A stretch of 64,000 bases of DNA from Salinarimonas sp. (GCA_020832565.1 JAFIEI010000001.1:186001-250000), one strand, 5' to 3'. Counted from the stretch's first letter, positions 28,901-37,072 are shown. Numbers and translations are program-made. The notes: generated from the sequence alone by a model not told the origin.

Positions 28901-29681
28901 TCGCCGCAAGGGCTATACGCAGAAGGCGGTCGTCGGTGGCCACAAGGTCTATCTGCGCACGGGCGAATACCAGGACGGGCGCATCGGCGAGATCTTCATC
29001 GACATGCACAAGGAGGGCGCGGCCTTTCGGGCGATGATGAACAACTTCGCCATCGCGATTTCGCTGGGCCTGCAATACGGCGTGCCGCTGGAAGAATACG
29101 TGGAGGCCTTCACCTTCACGCGCTTCGAGCCGGCGGGCTTCGTGCAGGGCAACGAATCGATCAAGAACGCGACCTCGATCCTGGATTACGTCTTCCGCGA
29201 GCTCGCGATCTCCTATCTCGGCCGCTACGACCTCGCCCATGTCGACCCTTCCGAGATCGGCCATGACGTGCTCGGCAAGGGCGACGACCAGTCCAAGCTC
29301 TCCGCCACGGCGGCGAAGTATGTCTCCAAGGGTTTCACCCGCGGCAAGACGGACAAGCTGATGCTGATCGATGGCGGTTCGCACGGCGGCACGGGCGCCA
29401 CCGTCGTCACCGCTCTCTCGGCCCAGGGCGCCACCGCGCTCAAAAGCGAGCCGGTGGTGGAGCAGGACATGGAGGAAGAGGGCGCCGACCTCTCCGCGCT
29501 GGGCTTCTCGGCGCCACGGGTCGACACCTCCGCCGGCATGACCAAGGCCGACAAACGCGCCGAGGCCCGCATGAAGGGCTACGAAGGCGAAGCCTGCCCC
29601 GAATGCGCCAACTTCACGCTGGTGAGGAACGGGACCTGCATGAAGTGTGATACCTGTGGGTCGACGACGGGGTGTTCGTGA
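25962..29681 (+). CDS. nrdJ: Vitamin B12-dependent (class II) ribonucleoside-diphosphate reductase
   Basis: Enzyme of 1239 aa that reduces ribonucleotides to deoxyribonucleotides using adenosylcobalamin, independent of oxygen and without a small subunit. The ATG at 25962 ([11 protein letters not shown]) is the conserved start of this long alphaproteobacterial type and has AAGGGAC upstream; the track start at 25632 is rejected. Seen in order: an N-terminal ribonucleotide reductase domain, the barrel with [23 protein letters not shown] and [19 protein letters not shown], then a TSCPD-type domain near residues 960-1060, and a C-terminal zinc ribbon (CPEC .. [13 protein letters not shown]). It is transcribed alone and ends at a strong terminator. 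Activity would need B12 synthesis or uptake encoded elsewhere. Confidence 0.97.
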   Translation: MRIERRYTTTGQSPYADIAFRLSTSEIRNPDGSTVFKLENFEVPKSWSQVASDVLAQKYFRKAGVPAALKKVEENDVPSFLWRSVPDEKALAKLPEGERYGPETSAKQVFDRLAGCWTYWGWKGGYFSSEDDAQAFFDELRFMLANQMVAPNSPQWFNTGLHWAYGIDGPSQGHFYVDFKTGELTRSTSSYEHPQPHACFIQGVQDDLVNEGGIMDLWVREARLFKYGSGTGSNFSMLRGEGEKLAGGGKSSGLMSFLKIGDRAAGAIKSGGTTRRAAKMVVVDVDHPDIETYIDWKVREEQKVAALVTGSKLCNRHLKAVMKACVNCEATGDACYDPERNPALKREIKRARRALVPDNYIKRVIQFAKQGYRDIEFDIYDTDWDSEAYLTVSGQNSNNSVSLKDDFLNAVEADGEWNLIRRTDGKVAKTVKARDLWEKIGHAAWASADPGLHFNTTMNDWHTCPESGPIRGSNPCSEYMFLDDTACNLASANLLQFYDREAKQFDFGGYEHLCRLWTVVLEVSVTMAQFPSREIAQLSYEYRTLGLGYANIGGLLMTMGLSYDSDEGRALGGALTAIMTGVAYATSAEMAGELGPFPGYKANAQHMLRVMRNHRRAAYGEADGYEALNVNPVPLDHASCPEPILVERAKRAWDEALVLGEKHGYRNAQATVIAPTGTIGLVMDCDTTGIEPDFALVKFKKLAGGGYFKIINRAVPDALRALGYREHEIAEIEVYALGHGSMAQAPGINPQTLKAKGFTDEIIATLEGGMKAAFDIKFVFNKWSIGEDFLTGTLNVPAEKLNDPSFDLLAHLGFTKDEINAANIHICGAMTLEGAPHLKEEHYPVFDCANPCGRVGKRYLSVESHIRMMAAAQPFISGAISKTINMPNDATVEDCKSAYMLSWRLALKANALYRDGSKLSQPLNSALIEDDADEDEDAVDTVDRLLESAAPARAAQVAEKIVERVVERVERIREREKMPDRRKGYTQKAVVGGHKVYLRTGEYQDGRIGEIFIDMHKEGAAFRAMMNNFAIAISLGLQYGVPLEEYVEAFTFTRFEPAGFVQGNESIKNATSILDYVFRELAISYLGRYDLAHVDPSEIGHDVLGKGDDQSKLSATAAKYVSKGFTRGKTDKLMLIDGGSHGGTGATVVTALSAQGATALKSEPVVEQDMEEEGADLSALGFSAPRVDTSAGMTKADKRAEARMKGYEGEACPECANFTLVRNGTCMKCDTCGSTTGCS

Positions 29682-29710
29682 GGGTCACCTCATACACGTA
29701 AAGACGACAG

Positions 29711-29737
29711 CGCCCCGGGAAACCGGGGCGTTTTTTC
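29711..29737 (+). terminator. Rho-independent terminator of nrdJ
   Basis: The stem cgccccg / cggggcg around a short loop is followed directly by tttttt, a textbook intrinsic terminator about 30 bases after the nrdJ stop. Confidence 0.92.
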
Positions 29738-29792
29738 TGTGGGCGTGCAGCACTGCATCATGTGCAACCGGCGAAAACGCGCAAGGCGTCAA

Positions 29793-29945
29793 TTACGCAA
29801 CCTCCACCCGCAACGCATCCACCTGCCCGATAATTCCATCCAGCCGCCCGACCGCAATATCGGAGACGGTGCGCAGGGCGCCACGATCGGGATCGGGCAT
29901 GGCGAAGAGGGCGAGGTCGAGGGCGTGGAGGATGGCGCGATCCGC
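29793..29945 (-). pseudogene. C-terminal fragment of an unknown gene, truncated at its 5' end
   Basis: On the minus strand this reads as 50 residues with good coding character (ADRAILHALDLALFAMPDPD, then a GRLDGIIGQVDALRVEVA end before TAA). Going upstream the frame meets TGA at 29949-29951 with no start codon before it; only an internal ATG at 29900 exists, which would leave 35 residues. The break falls at the same place as the missing start of the forward RHH fragment, so this looks like the tail of a gene cut by a rearrangement. The parent family was not recognised. Confidence 0.45.
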
Positions 29946-30076
29946 TGATCAGCGCGCGCATCCCGCAGGAGGCCATTGATGCGCTGGAGGCGATCGCTGC
30001 GCGCGAGGGCGAGACGCGCTCGACACTGGTTCGTCGGGCGATTCTCGAATGGCTGAGAGGGCAGGGGCGGCTTTAA
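29945..30076 (+). pseudogene. Ribbon-helix-helix (CopG/Arc-type) protein lacking its start codon
   Basis: The plus strand encodes LISARIPQEAIDALEAIAAR followed by a helix ending in RRAILEWLRGQGRL, then TAA. The beta strand (SARIP) followed by two amphipathic helices is the ribbon-helix-helix fold of small DNA-binding repressors and antitoxins. Only a few N-terminal residues are missing, and no ATG, GTG or TTG was found in frame within the roughly 70 bases read upstream. GGAGG lies about 12 bases before the CTG at 29945, so a non-standard start cannot be wholly excluded. It is absent from the ORF track. I judge it a truncated remnant joined head to head to the minus-strand fragment. Confidence 0.5.
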
Positions 30077-30155
30077 CCCTGCGGACGATTTGTGGGCCTT
30101 TGCAGGGTGAGAGCGCCCGCCTGCTCAGACTGATCGACGCCATTCGACGACGCCA

Positions 30156-30207
30156 TTCGACAAGGGGTTCGACAAGGGGTTCGACAAGGGGTTCGACAAG
30201 GGGTTCG
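30156..30207. repeat. 12-bp tandem repeat, four perfect copies plus a partial
   Basis: The unit ttcgacaagggg occurs four times without a mismatch at 30156-30203, followed by ttcg. Just before it, gacgccattcga occurs twice in a row. On the minus strand the unit would read as EPLV repeats in a track ORF (29949-30224) that lacks other coding features. It is best described as a variable-number tandem repeat in non-coding DNA. Confidence 0.85.
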
Positions 30208-30385
30208 CCCCGCATCACACACACCCACCCTTAATCCCCCGCCTCAGGGGAGGTGGGTCTGTCACGCGCTCTATGGAGATTTTCCCTCAGGGACCAGCAG
30301 AGGTGGCGCGCGAAAAGCTCGGTCGCGACGCTCGACCAGCGTTCGTGGGCAGCCGGTTTCTCGCTTGCGCAATATGGGAATTCAG

Positions 30386-30460
30386 TGGTGAGTGCGCGGG
30401 GATTCGAGCCCTGGACCACTGATCAATAGTCAGTTGCTCTACCGACTGAGCTACGCGCTC
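30386..30460 (-). pseudogene. tRNA-Lys-like pseudogene with anticodon ATT
   Basis: Read on the minus strand, this has a full tRNA outline of 75 bases including an encoded CCA: acceptor GAGCGCG, D arm GCTC..GAGC, anticodon arm ACTGA-CTATTGA-TCAGT, a T arm and an acceptor 3' strand. The body resembles alphaproteobacterial tRNA-Lys, whose anticodon loop would be CTTTTAA; here it is CTATTGA, giving anticodon ATT. Further defects are an A-C mismatch in the T stem (CAGGG/CCCCG), a T loop starting CTCGA, not TTCGA, a C-A mismatch in the acceptor, and a four-base variable loop. I infer a decayed copy, not a working tRNA. Confidence 0.6.
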
Positions 30461-30602
30461 GACGGGCGTGGACTTAAGGCATCGGGGCGGCGGGGGCAAT
30501 AAGTCCAACGCTTCATGCCACGCAGCGCCCCTCTCCCTCCGTGGAAAGAGCAGTCATGCGTTATTTTGGGACGAACATCTCGTCGCGCGGGCCTATCGCC
30601 TC

Positions 30603-30977
30603 TCAGACCTTGCGATCCTCATGCTCGATATCGGGAGGCGTTTGCTGTTCCTGGTCAGCCGCGCCGGCATAGGCGCGCAGGCGCAGGGCGTCGGTGGCCG
30701 ATACGGGCGTTTGCTCGCCGCCGGCAGTTGCCTTGGCCACAGCGCGGCGCGCCTTGGCCAGCATCAACGTACGTTGCATCAATCCGGCCAGCATGCCCTG
30801 GCGCTGGCTGCCGGTGCGGGTCTCGAGCTGCATCGCGGCCGCACGCTCGACCTGCTGGACGGCGGCATCCTTGGGCAATTGCGTGCGCACGGCAGCAGCC
30901 GACATCGGTGCATCCGTACGCTGTAGCGCCGCCTGCGACGATGACAGGATCGGTTTGGTGACGCCGGAGAATTCCAT
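30603..30977 (-). CDS. Hypothetical protein
   Basis: Protein of 124 aa, rich in Ala, Gln and Arg, mostly predicted helical, with no signal peptide or membrane segment. The start is well supported by GGAGGG seven bases before the ATG. Its start (MEFSGVTKPILSSSQAALQR) and charged tail (QTPPDIEHEDRKV) match no family I recognise. It stands alone between the tRNA-like element and the next hypothetical gene. Confidence 0.6.
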   Translation of the reverse strand: MEFSGVTKPILSSSQAALQRTDAPMSAAAVRTQLPKDAAVQQVERAAAMQLETRTGSQRQGMLAGLMQRTLMLAKARRAVAKATAGGEQTPVSATDALRLRAYAGAADQEQQTPPDIEHEDRKV

Positions 30978-31099
30978 GCCGCGCCCTCCAGTGGAGCGGC
31001 CGCTCGACGACCGCCGGAGACAATGATCCTGTGATCATGCGCCGCAATCATGAATCAAACGTTAATCAAATATGAACGCCTGTCACATTTCAGGTCAAC

Positions 31100-31612
31100 T
31101 CAACGTCCCTCGCAACTGGCCAACCCGCGTTGGAACGCCATGCCTCTGCGGAACTCGTAGCGGATATTGATGATATTCACCGAGCCGTCCGCGAGAAAGT
31201 TTCGCTGGATCGTGATCAGATCCGGCGGCGTCTTGTCGAAATCGATGCAATACGAGCCGACGACGTCGAATACCGGACGCCAGCGCCCATCCTGCGACAA
31301 GGTGACGTAAGTGCGGCAGCCCGTCTGCGGGCAAACGGAACCCGGTCGCAGGCCTTCACAGACGAAGCGGTTCTCGTCGAGGATGATGTCGGGCATGCCG
31401 TCGCGATCGAAGTCGGCAAAGGCCACCGCATCCATCGGATCGCCCGGATTGCCGCCGAGCAGGGAGCAACGCCGCGAGAGATCGAAGAGCTGGTTGCGGA
31501 TGCGCTCGGGCAGATCGTTGAAACCGAGCGTGTCATGCGCATGGGCCGCAGGCGCCGGAAACAGCATCCCGGCGACGATCAGCAAGGCCCATGGCAGGTT
31601 CCGCAACGACAT
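31100..31612 (-). CDS. Secreted protein of unknown function with paired cysteines
   Basis: Protein of 170 aa from the ATG at 31612 (MSLRNLPWALLIVAGMLFPAPAAHA), a clear signal peptide; the track start at 31741 is rejected. The mature part has FADFDRDGMPDIILDENRFVC, an acidic loop like the calcium-binding FG-GAP/VCBS type, and several cysteines (CEGLRPGSVCPQTGC) that could form periplasmic disulfides. No enzymatic motif is visible. It is divergent from the FAS1 gene. Confidence 0.7.
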   Translation of the reverse strand: MSLRNLPWALLIVAGMLFPAPAAHAHDTLGFNDLPERIRNQLFDLSRRCSLLGGNPGDPMDAVAFADFDRDGMPDIILDENRFVCEGLRPGSVCPQTGCRTYVTLSQDGRWRPVFDVVGSYCIDFDKTPPDLITIQRNFLADGSVNIINIRYEFRRGMAFQRGLASCEGR

Positions 31613-31850
31613 GAAGGGAGGATGCGCCGGACCCGTTAAAACTTTCCTTGCATCCCGGCGCGCACAGCGTGGATCCGAGGGCGGTCCTCGGGCCGTTTTT
31701 CCGATCCGCAAACGGGGCTCGCGCCGGATCGCGTGGGGCATGCGACAGGGTATGCGACCTTTTCACTTTGTGTTGAACGGCAACTTTCGTCACCATTGAA
31801 ACGTTGCTTCAGATATCGCGCCACTCCGGCGGCGATAGGAGATTACCCAA

Positions 31851-33137
31851 ATGAGTATTTCATTCCGCGCGGCTTTGATGACCGCGACAATATTCGTTGC
31901 CGCACCGGCGATCGCGCAAGCGGCCGACAACCCCATGGTCGGTGGCGCGCAGATGCTGGCCGAACGCAACATTGTCGAGAATGCGATGGAATCGGCCGAC
32001 CACACCACGCTGGTCGCCGCCTTGCAGGCCGCCGGCCTGGTCGACACGTTGCAGGGCGAAGGCCCGTTCACGGTGTTCGCGCCGACCAACGCAGCCTTCG
32101 ACGCGCTTCCGGCCGGCACGGTCGAAACGCTTCTCATGCCCGAGAATGTCGATGCGCTGACGGAAGTCCTGACCTGCCACGTCCTCGACACCAAAGCGAC
32201 TGCGGCGATCATCGGTGGCATGATCGATGATGGTGACGGTGTCCACACGGTCGAGACACTGGGCGGCTGCATGCTCGAAGTGCGCTCGTCCAACGGCATG
32301 ATCACCCTCACCGACGAGAACGGCGGCAGCGCCACCGTGACCATCGCCGATGTCATGCAGTCGAACGGCGTGATCCATGTGGTCGATGCCGTGATTCTTC
32401 CCAAGGAAGACGATACCGCGATGAATACCGGCAGGGATCCCGTTCGCGGCGCCGGCACGGCTGCCCGTAGCGAAGCCGGCATGGGTGCCCGAAGCGAAAC
32501 CGGTATGGCTCCCGTTCGTGACACCGGCATGGCTCCCCGTAGCGAAGCGGGCATGCCCCCCCGCAGCGAATCCAGCATGTCGGTCGGGCGCGACACCGGC
32601 ACGGAATCCCGCATGACCACGGGCAGCACGACGGCTTCGGCTGCAAGTGACAATCCGATGGTCGGTGGTGCTGCGATGATGTCCAATCGCGACATCGTCG
32701 AGAATGCGATGAACTCATCGGACCACACCACGCTGGTCGCTGCCGTGCAGGCTGCCGGTCTCGTCGAGACGCTGCAGGGTGACGGCCCGTTCACGGTGTT
32801 CGCGCCCACGAACGCAGCCTTCGACAAACTGCCGGCAGGCACTGTCGAGAACCTGCTGCTGGAAGAAAACCGTGACGACCTGTCGAACATCCTCACCAGC
32901 CATGTCGTCGCCGGCAACATTTCCGGCGCCGATCTCGAGGCCATGGCGCGCGCTTCGTCGGATGGTTTCCACCATTTCGAAACCGTGTCCGGCGCGAAGC
33001 TTTCCGCTCAGGCGCAGGGTGCGGGCGAGGTCAGCATTTTTGATGAGAACGGCAATGCCCATCGCATCACCATCGCTGACGTGAACCAGTCCAACGGCGT
33101 GATCCACGTCGTCGACGGCGTGCTTCTGCCGCGCTGA
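31851..33137 (+). CDS. Secreted protein with two fasciclin (FAS1) domains
   Basis: Protein of 428 aa with a signal peptide (MSISFRAALMTATIFVAAPAIAQA) and TAGGAGA upstream of the ATG. Two FAS1 domains lie at about 25-180 and 265-428. Each starts DNPMVGGA, contains GPFTVFAPTNAAFD and ends NGVIHVVD; their closeness points to internal duplication. Between them, about 65 residues form a low-complexity linker of repeated units such as ARSEAGM, ARSETGM and PRSEAGM with GRD and VRD variants. FAS1 domains are extracellular adhesion modules. The upstream DNA contains GCAAC, 17 bases, then CGTT, one base off the EcfG stress-promoter consensus, a weak hint only. Confidence 0.93.
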   Translation: MSISFRAALMTATIFVAAPAIAQAADNPMVGGAQMLAERNIVENAMESADHTTLVAALQAAGLVDTLQGEGPFTVFAPTNAAFDALPAGTVETLLMPENVDALTEVLTCHVLDTKATAAIIGGMIDDGDGVHTVETLGGCMLEVRSSNGMITLTDENGGSATVTIADVMQSNGVIHVVDAVILPKEDDTAMNTGRDPVRGAGTAARSEAGMGARSETGMAPVRDTGMAPRSEAGMPPRSESSMSVGRDTGTESRMTTGSTTASAASDNPMVGGAAMMSNRDIVENAMNSSDHTTLVAAVQAAGLVETLQGDGPFTVFAPTNAAFDKLPAGTVENLLLEENRDDLSNILTSHVVAGNISGADLEAMARASSDGFHHFETVSGAKLSAQAQGAGEVSIFDENGNAHRITIADVNQSNGVIHVVDGVLLPR

Positions 33138-33156
33138 TCGCGTTAACCGATCGAGG

Positions 33157-33190
33157 GGCGAGGCGGGTCAGACCCCGCCTCGCCTCGTCC
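33157..33190 (+). terminator. Terminator of the FAS1 gene
   Basis: A perfect 11-bp stem, ggcgaggcggg / cccgcctcgcc, encloses the six-base loop tcagac, and is followed by a pyrimidine-rich tcgtccttcc. It begins about 20 bases after the stop codon. Confidence 0.8.
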
Positions 33191-33254
33191 TTCCATCGCC
33201 GTCGTCGCGCGACGCATTGCCGATGGTTCCGATTGTCAGCTCAGGAATGCACCC

Positions 33255-34181
33255 ATGTCGCGCGATGCACGACCCGCCAAAGGCCCGCTGATCTACCGGC
33301 AATCGATCTGGACGCGGCTGACCCACTGGATCTGGGCCGCCTGCCTCTTCTTCCTGATGCTCACGGGCCTTCAGATCTTCAACGCCTATCCCAAACTGGA
33401 TATCGGCAAGGAATCGGGCTTCGAATACGACAATTCGATCTTCGAGATCGGGGCGCGGCAGGCCGGAGACGAACTGCAGGGCTTTACCCGGATTTTCGGG
33501 AGCGAGTTCGATACCACCGGTGTACTCGGTGTCTCGAACGGCCAGGTCCGGGCTTTTCCCGCTGCCGTGACGATCCCTTCGAATCAGGATCTGGCGACGG
33601 GCCGGGTGATTCACTTCTTTTTCGCCTGGCTGCTCGTGGGGACACTCGCGATCTGGTTCATTGCAGGCATTGCCAACGGGCATCTGCGCCAGCTTCTGCC
33701 GCGTCGTAGCGACCTGCGCGCATTGGGGCCGGAGATCGCCGACCATGCAAGGCTGCGGTTTCACCACCAGCGCCGCTACGGTGCGCTCCAGAAACTGACC
33801 TATGCGGGAGTGATGTTCGTCCTGCTGCCGCTGATGATCCTCACCGGCCTTTCGATGTCACCGAGCTTCAACGCGGTTGCGCCCTTTCTGCTCGATGTCT
33901 TCGGCGGGCGGCAGACGGCGCGGACGCTGCATTTCCTCATCATGCTCGCGCTGATCGGATTTTTCCTCATCCATATCCTGATGGTGCTGGCCGCCGGGCC
34001 GCTGAACGGGCTGCGCTCCATGCTCAGCGGGTGGTACCGGATCGATCCCGAGCCCGCAGCTTCGGCGCAGGGCCCCGCCGGGGACGCTTCCGCTCCGAAG
34101 CAACTTTTCGCTCCCGAGCAGCGTATCGATCACGAGCCCCGTTCAGGCGAAGCGCAGCCTGCAGACCGAAAGGAAGCGTGA
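33255..34181 (+). CDS. Cytochrome b561-type membrane subunit, partner of molybdopterin oxidoreductase
   Basis: Membrane diheme cytochrome b of 308 aa, of the type that anchors hydrogenases, formate dehydrogenase and thiosulfate reductase. Four hydrophobic helices carry candidate heme histidines in LTHWIW, RVIHFFFAW, RTLHFLIM and FLIHILM. Between TM1 and TM2 lies an unusually long extramembrane insert (about 45-110), and the C-terminus carries a 50-residue charged tail rich in Pro, Ala and Glu. The next gene starts two bases after its stop, so they are surely co-translated. It should move electrons between the quinone pool and the molybdoenzyme. Confidence 0.88.
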   Translation: MSRDARPAKGPLIYRQSIWTRLTHWIWAACLFFLMLTGLQIFNAYPKLDIGKESGFEYDNSIFEIGARQAGDELQGFTRIFGSEFDTTGVLGVSNGQVRAFPAAVTIPSNQDLATGRVIHFFFAWLLVGTLAIWFIAGIANGHLRQLLPRRSDLRALGPEIADHARLRFHHQRRYGALQKLTYAGVMFVLLPLMILTGLSMSPSFNAVAPFLLDVFGGRQTARTLHFLIMLALIGFFLIHILMVLAAGPLNGLRSMLSGWYRIDPEPAASAQGPAGDASAPKQLFAPEQRIDHEPRSGEAQPADRKEA

Positions 34182-34182
34182 C

Positions 34183-34974
34183 ATGTCCCGCACGAATCTC
34201 GATCGCCGCGCCCTGCTGCGCAGCGGCGTGCTCGGCGCCTCGGCCCTCGCGCTCGGCGGATGCAAGATCTTCGACGACGCCACCCGGCAGGGTTCGGCCA
34301 TGCGCAACGTGTTCGAATCCGCCGGCGAACTGACCTATCGCGCGCAACGTCTGCTCGGCGGCAAGCAGAGCCTCGCGCGGGAATATTCCCGGGACGACAT
34401 TCTCCAGTCGCAGCATCCCAACGGCAGCGTCTTCCCCGAAAGCGCGGAGTATCAGGCGCTGATGCGAAACGATTTCCGGGATTTCGAGCTCGCGGTGAGC
34501 GGTCTCGTCGACAACCCGTTGATCCTGTCGCGCGAGACGCTCCTCGCCATGCCGGCGCGCACCCAGATCACCCGGCATGACTGCGTCGAAGGCTGGTCCT
34601 GCATCGCAGAATGGACGGGCGTTCCACTCGGCCTCGTCCTCGACGAAGCTCGGCCCCGGGCGAATGCCCGCTACGTGGTGTTTCACTGCCACGACGCCAT
34701 CGAGCGAAGCCTGGCCGGGCCGGTCTACTACTATGAAAGCATCGATATGATCGATGCCCACCACCCGCAGACAATCCTCGCCTATGGCCTCAACGGAGCG
34801 CCGCTGCCCGTCCCCAACGGTGCGCCGCTGCGGGTCCGGGTTGAGCGTCAACTCGGCTACAAGATGGCGAAATACATCCACAAGATCGAACTGGTGGAAA
34901 GCTTTGCCGAACTCGGCAATGGCAAGGGCAGCTACTGGGCCGATCGCGGCTATGAATGGTATGCGGGGATCTGA
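34183..34974 (+). CDS. Sulfite-oxidase-fold molybdopterin oxidoreductase, Tat-exported, probable lipoprotein
   Basis: Protein of 263 aa with the oxidoreductase molybdopterin-binding fold shared by sulfite oxidase and MsrP/YedY. The N-terminus has a twin-arginine stretch (DRRALLRSGVLGASALALGG) followed by Cys in a lipobox-like ALGGC, so export by Tat and lipid anchoring are plausible. The molybdenum-ligating cysteine should be in RHDCVEGWSC, and GYKMAKYIHKIELVE closes the fold. A dimerisation domain, as in true sulfite oxidases, is absent. It lies two bases after a cytochrome b gene and just before DoxX. The substrate (sulfite, a sulfoxide or another oxyanion) cannot be settled. Confidence 0.9.
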   Translation: MSRTNLDRRALLRSGVLGASALALGGCKIFDDATRQGSAMRNVFESAGELTYRAQRLLGGKQSLAREYSRDDILQSQHPNGSVFPESAEYQALMRNDFRDFELAVSGLVDNPLILSRETLLAMPARTQITRHDCVEGWSCIAEWTGVPLGLVLDEARPRANARYVVFHCHDAIERSLAGPVYYYESIDMIDAHHPQTILAYGLNGAPLPVPNGAPLRVRVERQLGYKMAKYIHKIELVESFAELGNGKGSYWADRGYEWYAGI

Positions 34975-34978
34975 AGCA

Positions 34979-35407
34979 ATGCCGCAAGCACTGAGGGGTG
35001 GCGCCTTGCGCAGGGAATTCTCGTCTGACCTCGCCCTTCTGGCGGCGCGCTTGCTGATCGCCATCCTGTTCCTGGCCGGGGCGGCCCAGAAGTTTCTCTC
35101 GCCCGGCGATGCGATGGCGTTGCTCGCGATGCAGAATCTGCCGCAGGCGCTGGTCTGGCCCGCGTTGATCGTCAACGCGGTTGCGGGCGTGATGCTGGTC
35201 CTGGGCGTGCGGATCCGGCCTCTGGCCTTGCTGCTCGCGGCATATTGCGGCGCCACCAGCTTCTTCCACCTGATCCCGGATGATCCCTGGCAGATGTCGA
35301 TCTTCGTCAAGAACTGGTCGATCACCGGCGGCTGTCTCGCCCTCGCGGTGGCGGGGTCCGGACGTCTGGCATTGCTGCCCGACAAGGCAATCGCGCCGCC
35401 GCGCTGA
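34979..35407 (+). CDS. DoxX family membrane protein
   Basis: Protein of 142 aa from the ATG at 34979, which follows the preceding stop by four bases and has GGGGA well placed upstream. Four hydrophobic helices include LLAARLLIAILFLAGAAQKF and LILVNAVAGVMLVLGVRI-like segments, and HLIPDDPWQMSIFVKN matches the DoxX family. DoxX proteins are quinone-linked or redox-linked membrane proteins, first described with thiosulfate:quinone oxidoreductase. Its place as third gene after a cytochrome b and a molybdoenzyme suggests a shared redox role. Confidence 0.88.
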   Translation: MPQALRGGALRREFSSDLALLAARLLIAILFLAGAAQKFLSPGDAMALLAMQNLPQALVWPALIVNAVAGVMLVLGVRIRPLALLLAAYCGATSFFHLIPDDPWQMSIFVKNWSITGGCLALAVAGSGRLALLPDKAIAPPR

Positions 35408-35440
35408 GGCGGCAGAATTGCTCAGTCCACGCAGACACGA

Positions 35441-37072
35441 TCACTCGAGCAGGCCGACCGCGTTCTCGACGGCGTCCACCACCGCGCCCGAGCGCACCAG
35501 CGCGAGCGCGTCGCCCATCTCCTGCGCATACCAGCGATCGCCGTCGAGCGCCGGCGGGATGGTCTCGCGAATGGCATCGAGGGCGGCCTGGCTGCCTTTC
35601 CCGAGGGGATGATCGCGGGTCAGGTCCGCCACGAGGCTCAGCCCCTGCGCGGCCATCAGCAATTCGCCGGCGACGATCTGCTCGACATTCTCCACGATCA
35701 TGCGCGCCTTGCGCCCGCACCATGTGGAATTTGAAACGTGGTCCTCGGCATTGCTCTTGCCGGGAATGCTGTCGACTGAACCCGGCGTGGCGAGGCCGCG
35801 ATTTTCCATCACCAGCGCCGACATCGAGCATTGCACCGTGGCGAAACCGGTATTGAGCCCCTGCTTGCCGGCGAGCAGGTTGCGCGGCAGGCCGTAGCTC
35901 ATGGTGGGATCGACCAGCCGCGCGAGGCGGCGCTCGCTGATGGCGCCGAGATCGGTCATGGCGATGGCGAGCACATCCATGGCCTGCGCCATGTACTGGC
36001 CGTGGAAATGGCCGCCTGAGAGCGAGACATAGCCGCCGGCCCCGTCATCGACGATCAGCGGATTGTCCGTCGCCGCATTGAGTTCCACGGAAACGAGCCT
36101 CTCGACATATTCGAGCGCATCATTGGCCGGACCGTGCACCTGCGGGGCGCAGCGCAGGGAATAGACGTCCTGCACGCGCGGCGATGCGGGCGTGCCCGGT
36201 TCGCGCTTTTCCTCGGGGAAGACGATATCGCGTGCGGCCTGTGAGCAGAGCCGTGTCCCGTCGAGAATGCGCAGGATATTGCGCGCCACCTTCATCTGGC
36301 CGGCGTGCGGTCGCGCACGCTGCAGGCGTGCATCGAAGGCGGCGAGCTCGCCGCGCATGGCTTCGAGCGAAAGACAAAGGGCGATATCGGCGGTCTTCAT
36401 CAGCCGCCGCGCGTCGTGCGCGGCAAGCGCGGCCAGTGCAAGCGAGGTTGTCGAGCCGTTGATCAGCGCCGAGGCATCCTTGGCGCCGAGGGTGATATCG
36501 GGATCGAATCCCGCCTGCGCGATCGCCTCGCGGGCGGGCATGCGCTTGCCGTGATAGATCATCTCGGCTTCAGGAAAGCCGCAGACGGCGGCTGCGAGAT
36601 GAGCCAGCGGCGCGAGATCCCCGGAGGCGCCGACGGAGCCTTTCTGGGGGATCACCGGATGCAGGCCGGCATTGAGAAAGGCGAGCAGGCGCTCGACGAG
36701 CTCCACCTGCGGGCCGGAATAATTCGAGGCGAAGGCATTGGCGCGCATCAGCATCATCGCGCGCGTGACATCCTCGGCGAAGGGCTCGCCGATACCCGTC
36801 GCATGGGCATAGACCGTCTTCTTCTGGTACTCCGCCATGTCGGCGATGAAGACGCGCTGGTCCTTGAACAGACCCACGCCGGTGTTGAAGGCATACATCA
36901 ACGGCGCATCGTCATGCATCCAGGTCTCGTCGATATAGACGCGCGTCGCGGCGATGCGCGCGCGGGCGGCGGGGGCGAGTTCGGCCCGGGCATAGCCGCC
37001 CTGCGCATCCGGGCGGGCGACGCGCGCGGCATCGGCGATGGTGAGGCTGGCTCCGTCGAGTGCAATGGTCAT
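35441..37072 (-). CDS. hutH: Aromatic amino acid ammonia-lyase, histidine ammonia-lyase type
   Basis: Protein of 543 aa from the ATG at 37072 (MTIALDGASLTIADAARVAR). The MIO cofactor forms from the Ala-Ser-Gly in KGSVGASGDLAPLAH. FNTGVGLF, YAHATGIG (with the His typical of histidine lyases at that place), QDVYSLRCAPQ, DNPLIV and NAEDHVSN follow the family. It would remove ammonia from histidine to give urocanate. No hutU, hutI or hutG is beside it, and it diverges from textbook HutH in several loops, so a different amino acid substrate is possible; the symbol marks the family. Confidence 0.85.
   Translation of the reverse strand: MTIALDGASLTIADAARVARPDAQGGYARAELAPAARARIAATRVYIDETWMHDDAPLMYAFNTGVGLFKDQRVFIADMAEYQKKTVYAHATGIGEPFAEDVTRAMMLMRANAFASNYSGPQVELVERLLAFLNAGLHPVIPQKGSVGASGDLAPLAHLAAAVCGFPEAEMIYHGKRMPAREAIAQAGFDPDITLGAKDASALINGSTTSLALAALAAHDARRLMKTADIALCLSLEAMRGELAAFDARLQRARPHAGQMKVARNILRILDGTRLCSQAARDIVFPEEKREPGTPASPRVQDVYSLRCAPQVHGPANDALEYVERLVSVELNAATDNPLIVDDGAGGYVSLSGGHFHGQYMAQAMDVLAIAMTDLGAISERRLARLVDPTMSYGLPRNLLAGKQGLNTGFATVQCSMSALVMENRGLATPGSVDSIPGKSNAEDHVSNSTWCGRKARMIVENVEQIVAGELLMAAQGLSLVADLTRDHPLGKGSQAALDAIRETIPPALDGDRWYAQEMGDALALVRSGAVVDAVENAVGLLE

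Noticed and set aside
25236-29384. 1382-aa ORF on the minus strand
   Set aside because: It is the antisense shadow of nrdJ. It lacks any recognisable domain, and long antisense frames are common in GC-rich genes.
29949-30224. Minus-strand ORF with EPLV repeats
   Set aside because: The repeat is a translation of the 12-bp tandem repeat; the rest overlaps the RHH fragment and lacks coding character.
30084-30250. CRISPR-like repeats
   Set aside because: The 12-bp units are contiguous with no spacers and no cas genes are nearby.
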